Origin: Nymphaea colorata
Taxonomy: Eukaryota; Streptophyta; Magnoliopsida; Nymphaeales; Nymphaeaceae
Reading direction: 5' to 3'
NCBI RefSeq assembly: GCF_008831285.2
Contig: NC_045145.1
Span: forward strand, 23,124,802 to 23,188,801
Length of the DNA stretch: 64,000 nucleotides
Shown piece after piece: positions 11,201-23,100 of this stretch. Numbering within the stretch: the stretch's first letter is position 1; each line of letters opens with the position of its first letter. A model generated the notes under the pieces. It was not told the origin of the DNA and did not search any database. It saw only the letters and a list, made by a program, of their open reading frames with translations. The translations under genes and the position numbers were made by a program.

Positions 11201-12334
11201 GGAGCTCCACTTGCCGATGGTTGCTTGGAGAGCCATCTAGCCGCTAAAAACCCTTTAGATAAGGACAAACAATTAGCTTGCAAGCAAACGAAATCGTCCT
11301 CTAGATTTGGAGTATCTGTCCTCCTGGGACATGTATCCAGTAAAATAAATCTGTGGGTCCTCTGCTGACTGTGTCTTGCTGACATACTTCAACTTCACGC
11401 ATGAGTCTTATATGACTCGGGAGCACATCACTATCATATGTTTAGCGTCTCTTTAAAAGATAAGATATTAAATGCGTCTGTTTGATTCATGAGTCATATA
11501 TGACTCAGCACTGCAATATCACATGTCCTGGTGAGTGATCTAGAGAGAAGTAGCATGTGAAGCTTAAAGAGTGGTTTGGTAGCAGCTCTCATACGTCCAA
11601 GAAACTCGGTGGTTTCTGTCTTCCTCTTGTTTAAAACAGTAAAGAAATAGGTAGAACGAAATCCCAAGAAACTGGGTAGCATCTTTCTTCCTCTAGAAGA
11701 CGCAATTAGTTTTAAATATTGCTACTTTATGAGTGGCATGATCTAATTCCGTGTCTTTGCTAAGCAAGTCTAAATCGACTACCAAGTTTCTTGCTTATTG
11801 ACATGGGTTGCTGCTGCTTGTCCCTGCACAAACTTTCCAGTAAAATCGTGGGTCGAAGAGATGCTTAAAAAAAAAAAAACTTTACTCTGGTCGTCGGCCT
11901 TTTGTCCTCAAATACAAAAAGGTCCTTACCTTTTTGACGTTCTTGATGATGGCTATTAAACAACGGCGGAATAAAGGTGTGGGCATGTGTGGTCAGCTGC
12001 CCACACAAAACCCAAGCATGTTTCACATTTAGTTGGGTTCAGCTATATGGGGCGCCACCATGGACATGGGGCCAAAATTCTTGAATTCCCCCTTTCTTCA
12101 CGTCTGAAGCCCAAGCAATGTTTTTATTGCCCCTCAGCCAAGGACTTCTGAGTCTGCCATTAAGTTTCTTCCAAGAGTGAACCAAGCTTTAATTGGTTCC
12201 CCCTGCATCAATGTAGAAAGAAGCTGGTTTTTTTCTATTTCTCAAACCAAACGTCGTATTTACATGCTTTATTATTGGGTGGTTACAGAGACGAGCTGCT
12301 GAGAAGGTTGAAGTATTTAATGATCGGTGGCTGA
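8244..12334 (+). CDS. ProDH: Proline dehydrogenase, mitochondrial, copy 2 (complete)
   Basis: Oxidises L-proline to pyrroline-5-carboxylate with FAD in mitochondria. Exons are 8244-8765, 9485-10130, 10808-11048 and 12289-12334, joined in phases 0, 1 and 2 with GT-AG introns, giving 484 residues (Arabidopsis ProDH1 has 499). The start is the ATG after a CT-rich leader; an upstream in-frame ATG at 8118 lies before the TATA box. Residues 1-40 are Ser/Arg/Ala-rich with no acidic residue, as expected for a mitochondrial presequence. Barrel motifs follow: VKVTAICP, LLVDAE, QPAIDY, KLVRGAY, LATHN and FGPLEKVIPYLLRRAEEN, with the substrate-binding arginine pair. The C-terminus is RRLKYLMIGG. Exon 2 is nearly identical to the first exon of copy 1 and introns are partly alignable, so the two genes arose by tandem duplication. 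Regulation is probably through the upstream ACTCAT and ACGTG motifs. Confidence 0.95.
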
Positions 12335-12462
12335 AGGAGGAATGGACGGCTGCACAGGTCTAGGCCTACTAAGATAGTAGGGTTGGGCTAGATGTAATCT
12401 GTAGAATTTTCTTCCGTTGTGTGTGTATTACATATAACGACACAGCTGTCGTTAACTAATGA

Positions 12463-12468
12463 AATAAA
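12463..12468 (+). terminator. Candidate polyadenylation signal of ProDH copy 2
   Basis: AATAAA lies 129 bases after the TGA at 12332-12334, at a distance similar to the matching signal of copy 1 (171 bases). Confidence 0.5.
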
Positions 12469-12469
12469 G

Positions 12470-15400
12470 CAGATTTTAACTAGATGGGAGTCAAAAACAA
12501 TGTGTTTTTGCTTGTCTCAAGTTCACTGCGGCCCTGAGATTTGTTCTGAATGTTTGTTTTCTCTTTCTTGCTTTGGGAAGTGCAGGGCCCTTGTTGTGTG
12601 TTATCTGTTGTCATGGCAGAGCTAGAAGTGTTTGTGGCCTTATGGATGACCTCGTAGGCATCTGCTACACCAACGGACAGTCACACAAACCTCCGCAGAA
12701 ACTCAGTGCTTTTCTTCTTTTAACCCAAGAAAAGGTTTCCGGGGTAGTTACTGAGGTGGAATTGTTGATTCAGCCGTACAGTCTCCCTGTAGGTGAAGAC
12801 AATTTGAGAAACGGGTAGGTTGATTTGTCCAAATGTATTACAAACTTTTACTATCGATGTTCCATTAATTTTCCTGTCAGAACTGTTAGAAAATTTCGCC
12901 TGGACGCTTCTCTAACATCACTAGATCACTTTTCCCACCCCACTTTTCCCACCATTGCCATCTCTATCGTCACCTCTGCTTCCATTTACCTTTTCATCAT
13001 TGACGCGACTTTCATTACAGTAACACTGCCGCTACCATCACTTCAGTTTCACCATCTCCTCTATCATTCGTAACTTCTTTTGACAATCTTATTTTTTTAT
13101 GTTAATTTGTTTTGATAATCTGTTCATTTGAAAGTTTTGCTAAAACTTAGAGATCAAAATTTTCACTTTGGTTTAGCCGGAACTTTCCCACGCCAAATTA
13201 GGTGTTAATCTGGTTATTGAACTCTTGGCGGCCTCCAACTTAAGGTGGGCATGCAGGAATTTACAGTACTACTCAGTGAATAGTTGCCAAGGAGTATCAC
13301 GTAAAACATTTATTTAAGTATCAAATCTGAGGAAACGAACAAAAAATGAAGTTTGATGTTATGCAGGGGTCTGGAAGTCTCTGCAAGTAAGAACGAAAAA
13401 TGACACCATTCTTTAGGATGGTTGGGCCGTTCTCTGTTTTCGTTTTCTGCCAACCAAATAGCAGCCTGGTTTCTTTTTATTTCTTTTCTTTTTCCCGGTA
13501 GCAGGTTGAAGGCACACCTGGTTCTGTAAAAGCCAGATAATGCTTCTATCATTTGATCAGAGACTAAACGCCCAAGTTATAAGACGTTAAACGGACGGTG
13601 TGAAATGTTCCGAATCTGCAGTAAGTGAAGACAAAACACACTTACAGAGGAGCCTTTAAATTCAATGACAGAATGAGGAAAAGAAAAAAGAGGTTCTGAA
13701 TCGGTAGAAGCGGACTAAAACAAAACAAGAGGAGAAGAGCTTCATGCAACTGCTGCCATCATACAATTTTGGATGCTGAATTGTTTATGCAAAGTCACGG
13801 GCTGCCACCACCGCCGTCCCATGGTGAAAGAGAAAGAAGGGGATGACGAGGAGGAAGGTTGAAGACACGAATATGTGAAGTCAGGTTATCCTAGTGGCCT
13901 TCCACAAATGGAGGTGCGTCGACAAATGGGAATCTTTTCAGTTCCTTATGAAGCTTCTTGAAGCAAAACCTATGGCATAGCCGCTGCTTTCCTTGCTCAC
14001 CATCCTCACAGAGAGACCAAATGTTTTCTGTAAGCAAAAACACGTTTTCTCAACTTCAGACTCTGCAAATGCATCTTTTCAACCTCATGTACCTAAACAG
14101 AACTTTGGTATTTCTTTATGTAAATTATCTTTTCCTTAGGCAAGCTGGGTCAAGCAGACCTTTACCAGCTTATGCACCTGTAGCAACAGAACGCTTACCT
14201 TGTTCTTCTCGGCAGGTGGATAGAGCTCCTTTTGGTATTTTTTTCTTATTTTTTTGTTTTAATTGCTAGATTAACCTGAATACTTCTACGGTTTTGAGTT
14301 GTGAAATGTACATAAAATTTGTGGTCTCCCTTGCTAGTGAACTTTCTTTTTTGTGAATGAATTTTTGCAGGGGAGTAGTCTGGGTTATGGCTACTGGTTT
14401 TTCTTTGGTCTGATGTTCTGCATCCGCTGTAATTCTTTTTTGTACATATGTTACTAAACAAAGGTCGGGAACCTACCTCCCAGCAGTCCTCCACCGAAAT
14501 GAATTTTTGCAGCAGAAAGGTAAAGCCTGTTTAATTCAATGAAGCTTCGCATGGACGTGTGTGCGCTGGTGGTGTTTGGGAGAAGGCAATATATCAGAGG
14601 ATTTCCAGGAAAGATCGAGGGACCCCGATATACTGGCATCTTTTTATTGGGAAAAAGGATTCCAAAAGAAGCGGATGATTAATCAGTCTTCCAAAACGTT
14701 ATTTTCAAAAAATGGTGAGGCAAGGATCCTTCTGAACAAATTTTGGAACTCGGCTTTTAAATTGGACATTAATGCAACTTTAGTGATGAATATGAGAAGA
14801 AAACAAAACTTTTTCCTGGACTTCTGAGCATGCCATAGTCTTTGATTTCTCTATAGTTTTGAGGGAGTTTATGTATAGACATTTGGTTGATGAAAACGAA
14901 GTATGAAAAAACAAGAATTGCGCTTAAATATAAGAGATAAAGCCGGTTCTTCTCATCTAGGGGCTGCACCGTGAGTTAAGTGACTGGAGCTCAACTCCTT
15001 TCTTAAATGAAGCGACTTTGAAATGAAAATTATTGAAGTCGTCCAGTTCCAGCGACCTAGACTTGACTCATTTAAGCTCAATTAAGTTGGTCGAAAGAGC
15101 ATATATCGAGTATGATTTGTAATTTTGTAACACTATCACAAAGGTGCTTTTGATTTAATGATTTTGCGTGGTTAGCTACAAGCCTTTTTGTTTCTTTGAA
15201 TTTCAAGTCTCAATGTGCTCTTTGTATATGTCAAACAAAGTTTCAGCTACTAGTTTCTTGTTCAACCCCAGCTCAGTCTGTACTCAAATTCTTGGTTCTA
15301 TAACTTGAGCCATATGTTTGATTAAGCCAAGGCCTCCTAGGACTCGAGCGAAGTTTAAATTCTGCTTGGATGCAAAAGCTTGCGTTTGGCCAAAAAAACA

Positions 15401-16100
15401 CCTAAAAGTTAAAGAAACAGTAAACGAAAAAGGCAATATAACAAAATTTTCAGTCTACGTGAAGCCTGCATGAGAAATACGTCCTTGTATTGGCACATAT
15501 ATTACCAAAGTAATATTATTAATATAACCATCTTCTATGTATTTTCCTTTTTGTGGCAATACAACACGATGCAGACCGATGCGTGTCAGTGATGCACATC
15601 GGTTCTTAAGAATTTCGAGACGATTCAGAAGTAATGTGCAGCAGCACTGATCTGTTGCTCCGCTGCGTAGTGCTTAATTAGTATTTCTTGATGGATCTTT
15701 TGAAGCACATGCTACCGAGATGCAGTTGTACATCACGAGTGGACTGTGAAACCCTCGTCTCTTTTAATATCAGCTGGTGCTTGCTTGGTTGATCAACTCA
15801 AACTCTTGGATGAACAGACTCAACCTGATCAGAATTTAACTAAAATCTTCATTCCTTATTGATGCATCGATGACGGGGAGAAGATAAAATCCTCTTCCTC
15901 TTTCTCCTTGCTGCTCCTAGTGTCTGAAGCGACTTTGGGTGGAGAACGATACACCCGTCAACTAGTTTGCACATCTATGATGGGAGATCCAATGGCTTTT
16001 CATCCGAGATTTAATGGATGCATTCCATCCATCCTTACCAATGGCAGCCTGAAAATGTAAATTTTGGTTACAATATTTGAGGCTTTACTTTTCTTTTCTT
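12470..16100. other. Intergenic region behind ProDH copy 2, with remnants of the duplicated flank
   Basis: No gene is supported. 12,900-13,080 (a CCAT/TCAC-rich stretch ending CACCATCTCCTCTATCATTC) resembles the flank unit at 3230-3330, and 13,570-13,950 resembles 6300-6640. The order is the same as behind copy 1, so the tandem duplication probably included several kilobases of 3' flank. Open frames at 13,958-14,269 and 14,561-14,827 show no recognisable domain and no splice-linked partners. Nothing else was noted between 14,000 and 16,100. Confidence 0.5.
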
Positions 16101-16167
16101 TTCTTGGGTGTGCTCTATAGAACTTTTAAGGCACTCAGCAAGTGTTGATATAAATGACGTTAAGGGG

Positions 16168-16169
<2 letters not shown>

Positions 16170-16239
<70 letters not shown>

Positions 16240-16244
16240 GTATA
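16170..16244. repeat. (TA)n-(TATG)n compound microsatellite
   Basis: About 58 bases of uninterrupted TA are followed by four TATG/TGTA units. The open frames across it, Tyr-Ile repeats on both strands, are artefacts of the repeat. Confidence 0.95.
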
Positions 16245-17070
16245 CATTACAAGAATGAGCAGTATGGACATCATCTCCGCACAGCAGAGTTTTTTCTTCT
16301 TTGGGATCAAGATTAAATTGTCTCCCTTTTTCTTCTACCATTTTTTTGGGGTCAAATTTTCACATGTTTGGATTATGCAATTGTGATGGAACAACATTTT
16401 TCAAGAGACTCGGAATTCATGAATTGGTGTATGATGGTAGTTTGAGAGCGATGCATAAAATCTAGATGTTGGTCTTTTTGAAGAATTCTAAGCAGTACAT
16501 GTAAAATTTTTATTTTATCTAAATTATTGCACGCTTCTTTTTAATTTAAGTTTTATCTTATAATTTTTATTGATCACAAGCAAACAATGGACTTTCATTC
16601 AATTTCAAACACGGTGACCGTAGACAAATGGCATGCAACAAAAGTTTTCACGTGTTAGACCATGTGTTATGGCCCAAAGGAACAAAGACGTTTAGAAGGT
16701 TATTTAAGAATAGAGAGAGAAGTACTTTGTGAGTGTCTAGTGCAAATTTATAGAATACTAGAACTATTATTTCATGAACCTACTTCAGTTTTTTAGTAGA
16801 TTCATGAAATACTCATTTATTTTTTAGTAGATTGATGAGATACTAACAAAGTGTCTCAACGATTTGTTAAAAGTTGTTTGCCCCCATAACATATTATTAT
16901 CCTCCAATAATTATGCTTAAAATTTTAAGTAGACTTATGAAACACTATGTACCGGATAAATATGCTCTAATTTTTTAAACAATTTCGCTGATAAGCTCAG
17001 CCTCTTAAGAAGCTATGATGAAGCGTTGGCCAGTTATTTTGTATCGGGGCGGATTCGGGTCACTGTCCAA
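16245..17070. other. Gene-free AT-rich spacer
   Basis: No coding, RNA or structured repeat features could be supported. It runs up to the NHP2 promoter. A near-direct repeat TTTTTTAGTAGATTCATGAAATACT / TTTTTAGTAGATTGATGAGATACT occurs around 16,790-16,855. Confidence 0.5.
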
Positions 17071-17076
17071 CACATC

Positions 17077-17133
17077 AGGCCCATAGCTGATTCTCTCTCC
17101 CTCTTTCTGTCTAAAATCCCTCCCTAAAACCCT
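17077..17133 (+). promoter_or_regulatory. Site II plus telo-box-like promoter of NHP2
   Basis: AGGCCCA (reverse complement TGGGCCT, a site II element) is at 17077-17083 and AAACCCT (telo-box core) at 17127-17133. Both lie within 135 bases upstream of the NHP2 start codon. This pair is typical of plant promoters for ribosomal proteins and ribosome biogenesis factors, which agrees with the gene downstream. No clear TATA box is seen. Confidence 0.6.
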
Positions 17134-17210
17134 TGGATGCAGGCAACACTGGCAACGCAAGGCGCCGCTTCGATCAGAGAAAAGAGGGAGTCTGAGAGAG
17201 AGGGAGAGAG

Positions 17211-18573
17211 ATGGGTAGCGACAGCGACACAGAGAAAACGTTGAAGGAGAAGAAAAAGAGGTTGGCCGTGTCCCCCATCGCCGACCCTCTCGCCGGCAAG
17301 AAGCTCTGCAAAAGGCTCCTCAAGCTCGTTAGGAGAGGTTCTCTCTCTCTCTCGCTGTGTCCCTGTTTGTGTTTGTGTTTGTGTGTGTGAGTGTGCACGC
17401 TCGGTATTACTACGCCTTTCCGACAACCAAATAACGACGTTGGGTCTTCTATTCTCTGCAGCTTCCGAGTCGAAATGCTTGAAGAGAGGCGTGAAGGAAG
17501 TGGTGAAAAGCATCAGACGTGGCAATAAAGGGTCCTTTCTCCTTCCTCTTTCTTATGCCATCCCGCTGAAAACCAATTTACTTTATCAAATTTTTGTTCA
17601 TATGCTTAGATTTTCTTACAGAATATGAAGGTTCTTCTTATTACACCATTGCTAAGTAATGCCCACCTTTATTTTCCGTTTCTCTGTCTCAGTATAATTG
17701 AGAGAAGCAACAATTCCTTTCCTTTATATAGTATTTTGTGCGGTCTCGTTGGTTGGTTTTCAAGTGTTTTCTTTTCAGTTGTTTTTAAGACAAGAAAAAG
17801 GGTTTCTGAGATTTATGTGGATCAAAGTTTCTGATATTTCTCGGTGTGTGATTTTCAAGACTTTGCTTTTCAAAGTTTTTCTTTAGGAAAAAAGATAACA
17901 ACTTGGTTTTGGTCTTAATGTGGACCAAAGTTTATGATTGTCTGGGTTCGTGCAGGTTATGTGTCATTGCAGGGAATATTTCACCCATTGATGTCATTAC
18001 ACACGTACCAGTTTTATGCGAAGAAGCTGATATACCATATGTATATGTGCCATCGAAAGAGGTGAGACGTTTGCTTTTTTCTTACTCATAGTCAATGTTT
18101 CTTTAATTTGATATGGTCGTTTCCTATCATCGAGTTTATCGATTCTGTTCTCTGAAAGTATTTGAAGCTAGTTCAATTTTTACTGGCTCGGCCTAAGGGA
18201 TAAGCCCTGCAAAGTTTTTTACATGCTTGACATAGTCATTCCATTGTTTTCAAGTGTAGGACTTGAGTTATCACTGCCTTGAATCTTGGACTTAGAGATG
18301 ATTTTCTTGATGCATATTAGCTCCACTAGAATGTTCGTGGGCAGATGTGCTTGAGCAATCTTGGCACTTATGGATACAGTTTGTAACTTGGTTTACTTCT
18401 TAATCATTTAGGATCTTGCCAATGCTGGAGCAACACGAAGACCCACGTGCTGTGTTCTGGTATCGACCAAACCATCTAAAGGGGAGCTGAGCCAGGAAGA
18501 GCAAGAAAAACTGCAGAGCGATTATATGCAGGTTGTGACTGAGGTCAAGGAACTGAGATTCTCTCATCTTTGA
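17211..18573 (+). CDS. NHP2: NHP2, H/ACA ribonucleoprotein subunit 2 (L7Ae family)
   Basis: Core protein of box H/ACA snoRNPs, which guide pseudouridylation and rRNA processing in the nucleolus. Exons 17211-17337, 17462-17531, 17956-18061 and 18412-18573 join in phases 1, 2 and 0 to give 154 residues (Arabidopsis NHP2 about 156). The N-terminus MGSDSDTEKTLKEKKKR is charged and basic. The L7Ae/L30e fold follows from about residue 33: CLKRGVKEVVKSIRRGNKG (RNA-contacting helix), then LCVIAGNISPIDVITHVPVL, IPYVYVPSKEDLANAGATRR and TCCVLV. The tail is KELRFSHL. Every splice junction restores the family sequence exactly. The promoter has the site II/telo-box pair expected for this functional class. 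Confidence 0.97.
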
Positions 18574-20125
18574 GTTACACTGGACCAATATAGGTTCGCA
18601 GATTGCCTCACTTGTTATCATGTGGAAGGAAGTGAAATGAAATATGACATTGTTATATTTGTTACCACTGTTTTGATTGTGCAAACAGTTCTTTTTCTCT
18701 CAGTAATAGAGCCCCTAGTTGATTTGCTCTTGTTATGTGTGTGTGTGTGTGTGTGTGTTTTGATACCTTGAGAATCGTCTGCAAGCTGATTACTACCGGA
18801 GTCTTACCTTCATCTGTGAGGTTATCTCGGATCCTCGGTAAAGGACTTAGGGACTCTATGAGCGCCCCTTTTGAGTCTCAATTTTTTTCCGTTTTACCAA
18901 ATTTGTTCGTACATTCTAATATATATCCTTCATTTTATAAGGGTCGACCTGTAAATCATAGATCGTCAATGTAAAACACCAGAACCTGTCATTGATAACT
19001 TTTGCTATAAGATCCTGTATACATGTGAGCCCGGGGATTCCTTGATTCCTTCTTTACTAAATCAACCAAGTGGTTGACATGTATAGGGACGAAGTTGAAG
19101 AAAGCAGGTTTTATTGATCTTCGTACTGTTATGGATAGTTTTGAAACTTAAATTTATATACACACACACACACTCACCAATTGCTTTATATTTATAAATT
19201 TGGACTTCACTTTTGCAAATCTATTGAAAATACAAGGCCTAGACTAGAGCCCATAAAATAGAAGTCAGGATTGCTAAAAATTTAGGACTGTTATTATCGG
19301 GATCTATTATCCTTTTATCTATGACAACCAGAGGTGTATAAACTGGATGGTATCCAGAATCGTAGGAAGCATTCCTTTCTGTGTCCCACTACAGAGATAA
19401 ACTAATTCAATTTGATGCTATGAATGGGACTACGGTATTCATTTTTGTTTCCAACTCTGCCTGCTTCAGGAGAAAGCTCAAGTTGAAGAATATGTGACAC
19501 GGTAATGAGAAGCACCTTTCAGAAAAATACACCACCAAGCAAAAGTTCCCTTCTATTAGGATGTAATTGCCAGAATATACATTCCATCTCATAGACTATA
19601 TTTTTTTTCATCACTGTCATCATCCTGTACATACCTTCCTTGCTATCAGATTAAATGAATAATTTTCCAAAAAAGAAAAAAGTAACAGGAAGACAAAATT
19701 GAGATCTGCTTAAAGGAAAAGGAATCTTTATCAATTTTCATCCCCTGTAGAGAATTGACGAAGCTATCTTTCGTATTTGCATTTTTAAGACAAATCCATC
19801 CCTTGTTTGCTTTAATCTGTTTAACTTTTTTTTTATAAAAAAAAAAAAGAACACATTGTAGTCATACATTCTGCTGACTTGGTAATCATACATTTTCAGC
19901 TTATTACAGCTGTGTAGCCAGCAGAATGGTTTGAAAATATGTGTCATTTTATTTAACTCAGTCTTTTGTTTATTCCTTTTAATAGTTTCAGTGTAATTTC
20001 CCTCAAAACTAATTCGAAATGCTCAAAAAGATAGGGATGGAATTTTCAATAGCTATAAAGTACGGTTAGATATTGTTCCATAAGGAATGAATATATGGAG
20101 GAAGCCCAAAAGAGAAGGGCAGCTG
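18574..20125. other. Intergenic spacer between convergent NHP2 and TTM genes
   Basis: The two flanking genes converge, so this holds both 3' ends. It contains a (TG)n run at about 18,736-18,759, a (AC)n run near 19,160-19,172 and poly-A/T tracts near 19,828-19,848. No further gene is supported. Confidence 0.6.
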
Positions 20126-23100
20126 CTAAAGGTTCACTCTCTGACGGCTTCTGAAGAGCATTGCGCTGATGCCGCCAACGATCAATAAAATGATCAACGG
20201 TCTCCCAAAACGGCCAGAAGTTCTTCTGTGGCTCCTGTCAACTTGTTTCTTATGGGCTTTAGGTCTCGTATTTTCATGGAGGAAGCTACTGAGATTATCT
20301 AACTGATGCATGATTTGACGCTGGCCTCTCCCAACCACAGTGATCTGGTGTTAACAGAAAAGCACTTTAAGATCACAGTGAGATTGTGAGAAGATGAGAA
20401 AAAATGGAAAAGAAAACCACACCTCTTCCATGAGAGAAGATTCCTTCAGAATTTGGGAAGTGGATGATAAGTTATGTAATCCACAATTTCCAGAGGCAGA
20501 CAAGTAAGGAGAACCACTGCAGGCTTCTACTTGTAAACCAAGGTTCTGTTGGCAGGCAGAAACATTTTTGGTGGTTAATTTGGCGTTTAGTTCCTCTATT
20601 TTCGATGTCAAATCATCCATTCTCTCATTGAGGGTTGACATCTGTTCTGAAAGCTGAGAAGTGATTTCCTGCAAAAAAGAGAAATTTTAGATGTGGATTA
20701 CTACACATTCAAAAAGGTTACATGAATGTCCAATTACTAGAAAAACACTGTCAATGCCAGTGTCATGCGTGTTTTCTCAATTTACTTATGGGCTTGCCCG
20801 ATATGTCTCTCTAGAAGCAGAACCTGATCTTAGCAAGAAATCCTACTAAAAAACCATGATGACCTTCTATTTGCTTTAACATGCAACAACTTTCCCAAGA
20901 TGGACATGCACCTCCATGCAAAAACTCTACTATTCCAAGAACACAAAAAATAATGTGGCTGAGCCGCTGAGGAGAACAAACCTGATAAAACCAGACTGAT
21001 GACCTATTTGGATAAACTAACCTGGTTTCCGAATACAGGTGCAGATGAGTCGGTGCCACGACCATCAAATCGTTTAGTGCTAACCGCAAGTTTCGTTAAG
21101 TTTGCCAGGTTTTTGTCTCTACGTGTGGAAAATGAGTGGGACATTATGCTGATAAAAGAAACATTAGTCAGCAAGAAAAATGCCAAACATTCTTCACATA
21201 AATAGCAAGAAAAAATTCAAGCTAGATCTGCCTCATTAAAACCATATGTTATGATCATGCAATGCTGAAATGAAAAAGATGTCCCTCAAAGGACGAAAAG
21301 AGAATTATAAAGCATGTCCATGTCAGAGGAACTGATCCATAAAATTGCAATTGAGTACCTTTTGAGATTTTTCCTCGTGGCCACCATATCAGCAGAAACC
21401 CTTAACAGTGCTTTTGGGCTTGAGAGTACACCCTCGTTAATGCTGAACTTTGTTTTTAAATCATCTGGTAAGGCCTGGGAGCAAAGTTGATTATTAAATA
21501 GATTTTGTAACTATATGATTCTTGAAAATTGCTTCATTCATAGTCACAGTTCAACTTTTTGTACCATAACTTCATCCACAAGCTTTTCCAGTTGAATCTG
21601 CTCAATATACGTACGTGGAACATAAGAGCCTTCTAAGTCCAGTTGCTTTGCAACATCTCTTACAATTAGACGTTCTCTTCCTTGCACCTTTCAAGTTTCC
21701 ATTCAGAGCCAGATTAAATGCATAATAACATTAAGAAACAAACTCAAGCTAATAGTTTCAAACAAGTTTGGAACCAACGATAATAATCTGAAAGTGCACC
21801 TTGAGACCATTACTTCTCTATAATAGATTTCAGTTTAGATTCCTTTGGATTTAACGCAGCTTCACATGACTATAACTTTGATATTAAGATGCAGGCTTCA
21901 CAACTTGTTTTAGATAGTCTGAGACTGCCTTAAAACTTTCATCTTAAAAACCATTTGGTGTCAAAGATTTGAAGATGCTAATAGCACAAGTTCCAGGCTT
22001 CTGTGTTCAGGAGTTGTGCACATGTATATTTATCAATGTCAACAATCATGTTTTCCATTACCAAACAGCAGATCTCTACTTCACTCCACTTGCTGTATGT
22101 TAATTAAGCACAGAAGGTGTGCCATCTCCTTGGTATATGCATAGATGTAGTATAAGTTTGTGCATCAATGTGCAGGAGGATTAACACAACAAGAAAAACA
22201 TAACAACAAGGATAACAGTGAAAACAAAGAAGCTGAGGAATGAGACATACTTGAATGTACTGGCGGTTAAGTTGTTCAAGCCAATCAATTTTTACAATGA
22301 CCCGATCATCAGAAAAAACATGGCTGTTTCTTTTCAGAATAGCAGCAATAGTGTACCCCAAAGCCATCAGTCCACCAAGAAGGCGTACACTTCCTTCAAA
22401 AGTGATTCTGGGAGAGATGACGAATGGACTATCAGTCACCCACTCCTGAAATTAAGAGTAAAAAGGTAGACAGCAGGAAAAAAGAAAACATTCAGTGACA
22501 ACAGTTGACCTACTACATTCTTCAAAGGAAAAAAAGCAGTTTAAGCAGATGACCAAAGAACAAGAATTTCTTCTTAAATGTAAGGTGAAGACTTTATCTT
22601 GCAACCATTCTAGGTTACCATTTGATTTTCCTCTTGAATACTCTTTCTTCTCACATGCTATATTATGAAGCATCCTAGAATACATCTTATCAGATGGCAA
22701 TTCATCAAGTTCAGAGGATACTATGCTATTTAACAAAACACTTTGTTTGGATAGAGAAAAGCTGATCAACTGATTAAATGTGATCATCAAAATTAATTTA
22801 GCATCAACATGGATATTTGGTTCTTTTGAACGAGGTGACCTAAAATTATACATATAGCCGGATGGCTATTTGGTTCAAGAGCAGAATAATTGTGATAAGA
22901 CAAGGTGTAGTCTTTCCCAACAAAGTGTGAAGACTAAGTGGATTTTGAACAATATATACTTGCCATTAAGAAATACTGTATAAAAGTTTAACTGATGGTC
23001 TTTGGTATTGAAAACTAATAGCATCAAAGTTACACATGCAAATGTAGGAAATGTGAACTTGGATTGCAGAAGATACCGAGATAATAAGGACAAACAACTG

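Noticed and set aside
13958-14827. Two 88-103 codon open frames behind ProDH copy 2
   Set aside because: No domain, no signal peptide, no splice-linked partners, and they overlap sequence resembling the duplicated non-coding flank.
16108-16386. Tyr-Ile repeat proteins on both strands
   Set aside because: Pure translation of the TA/TATG microsatellite.
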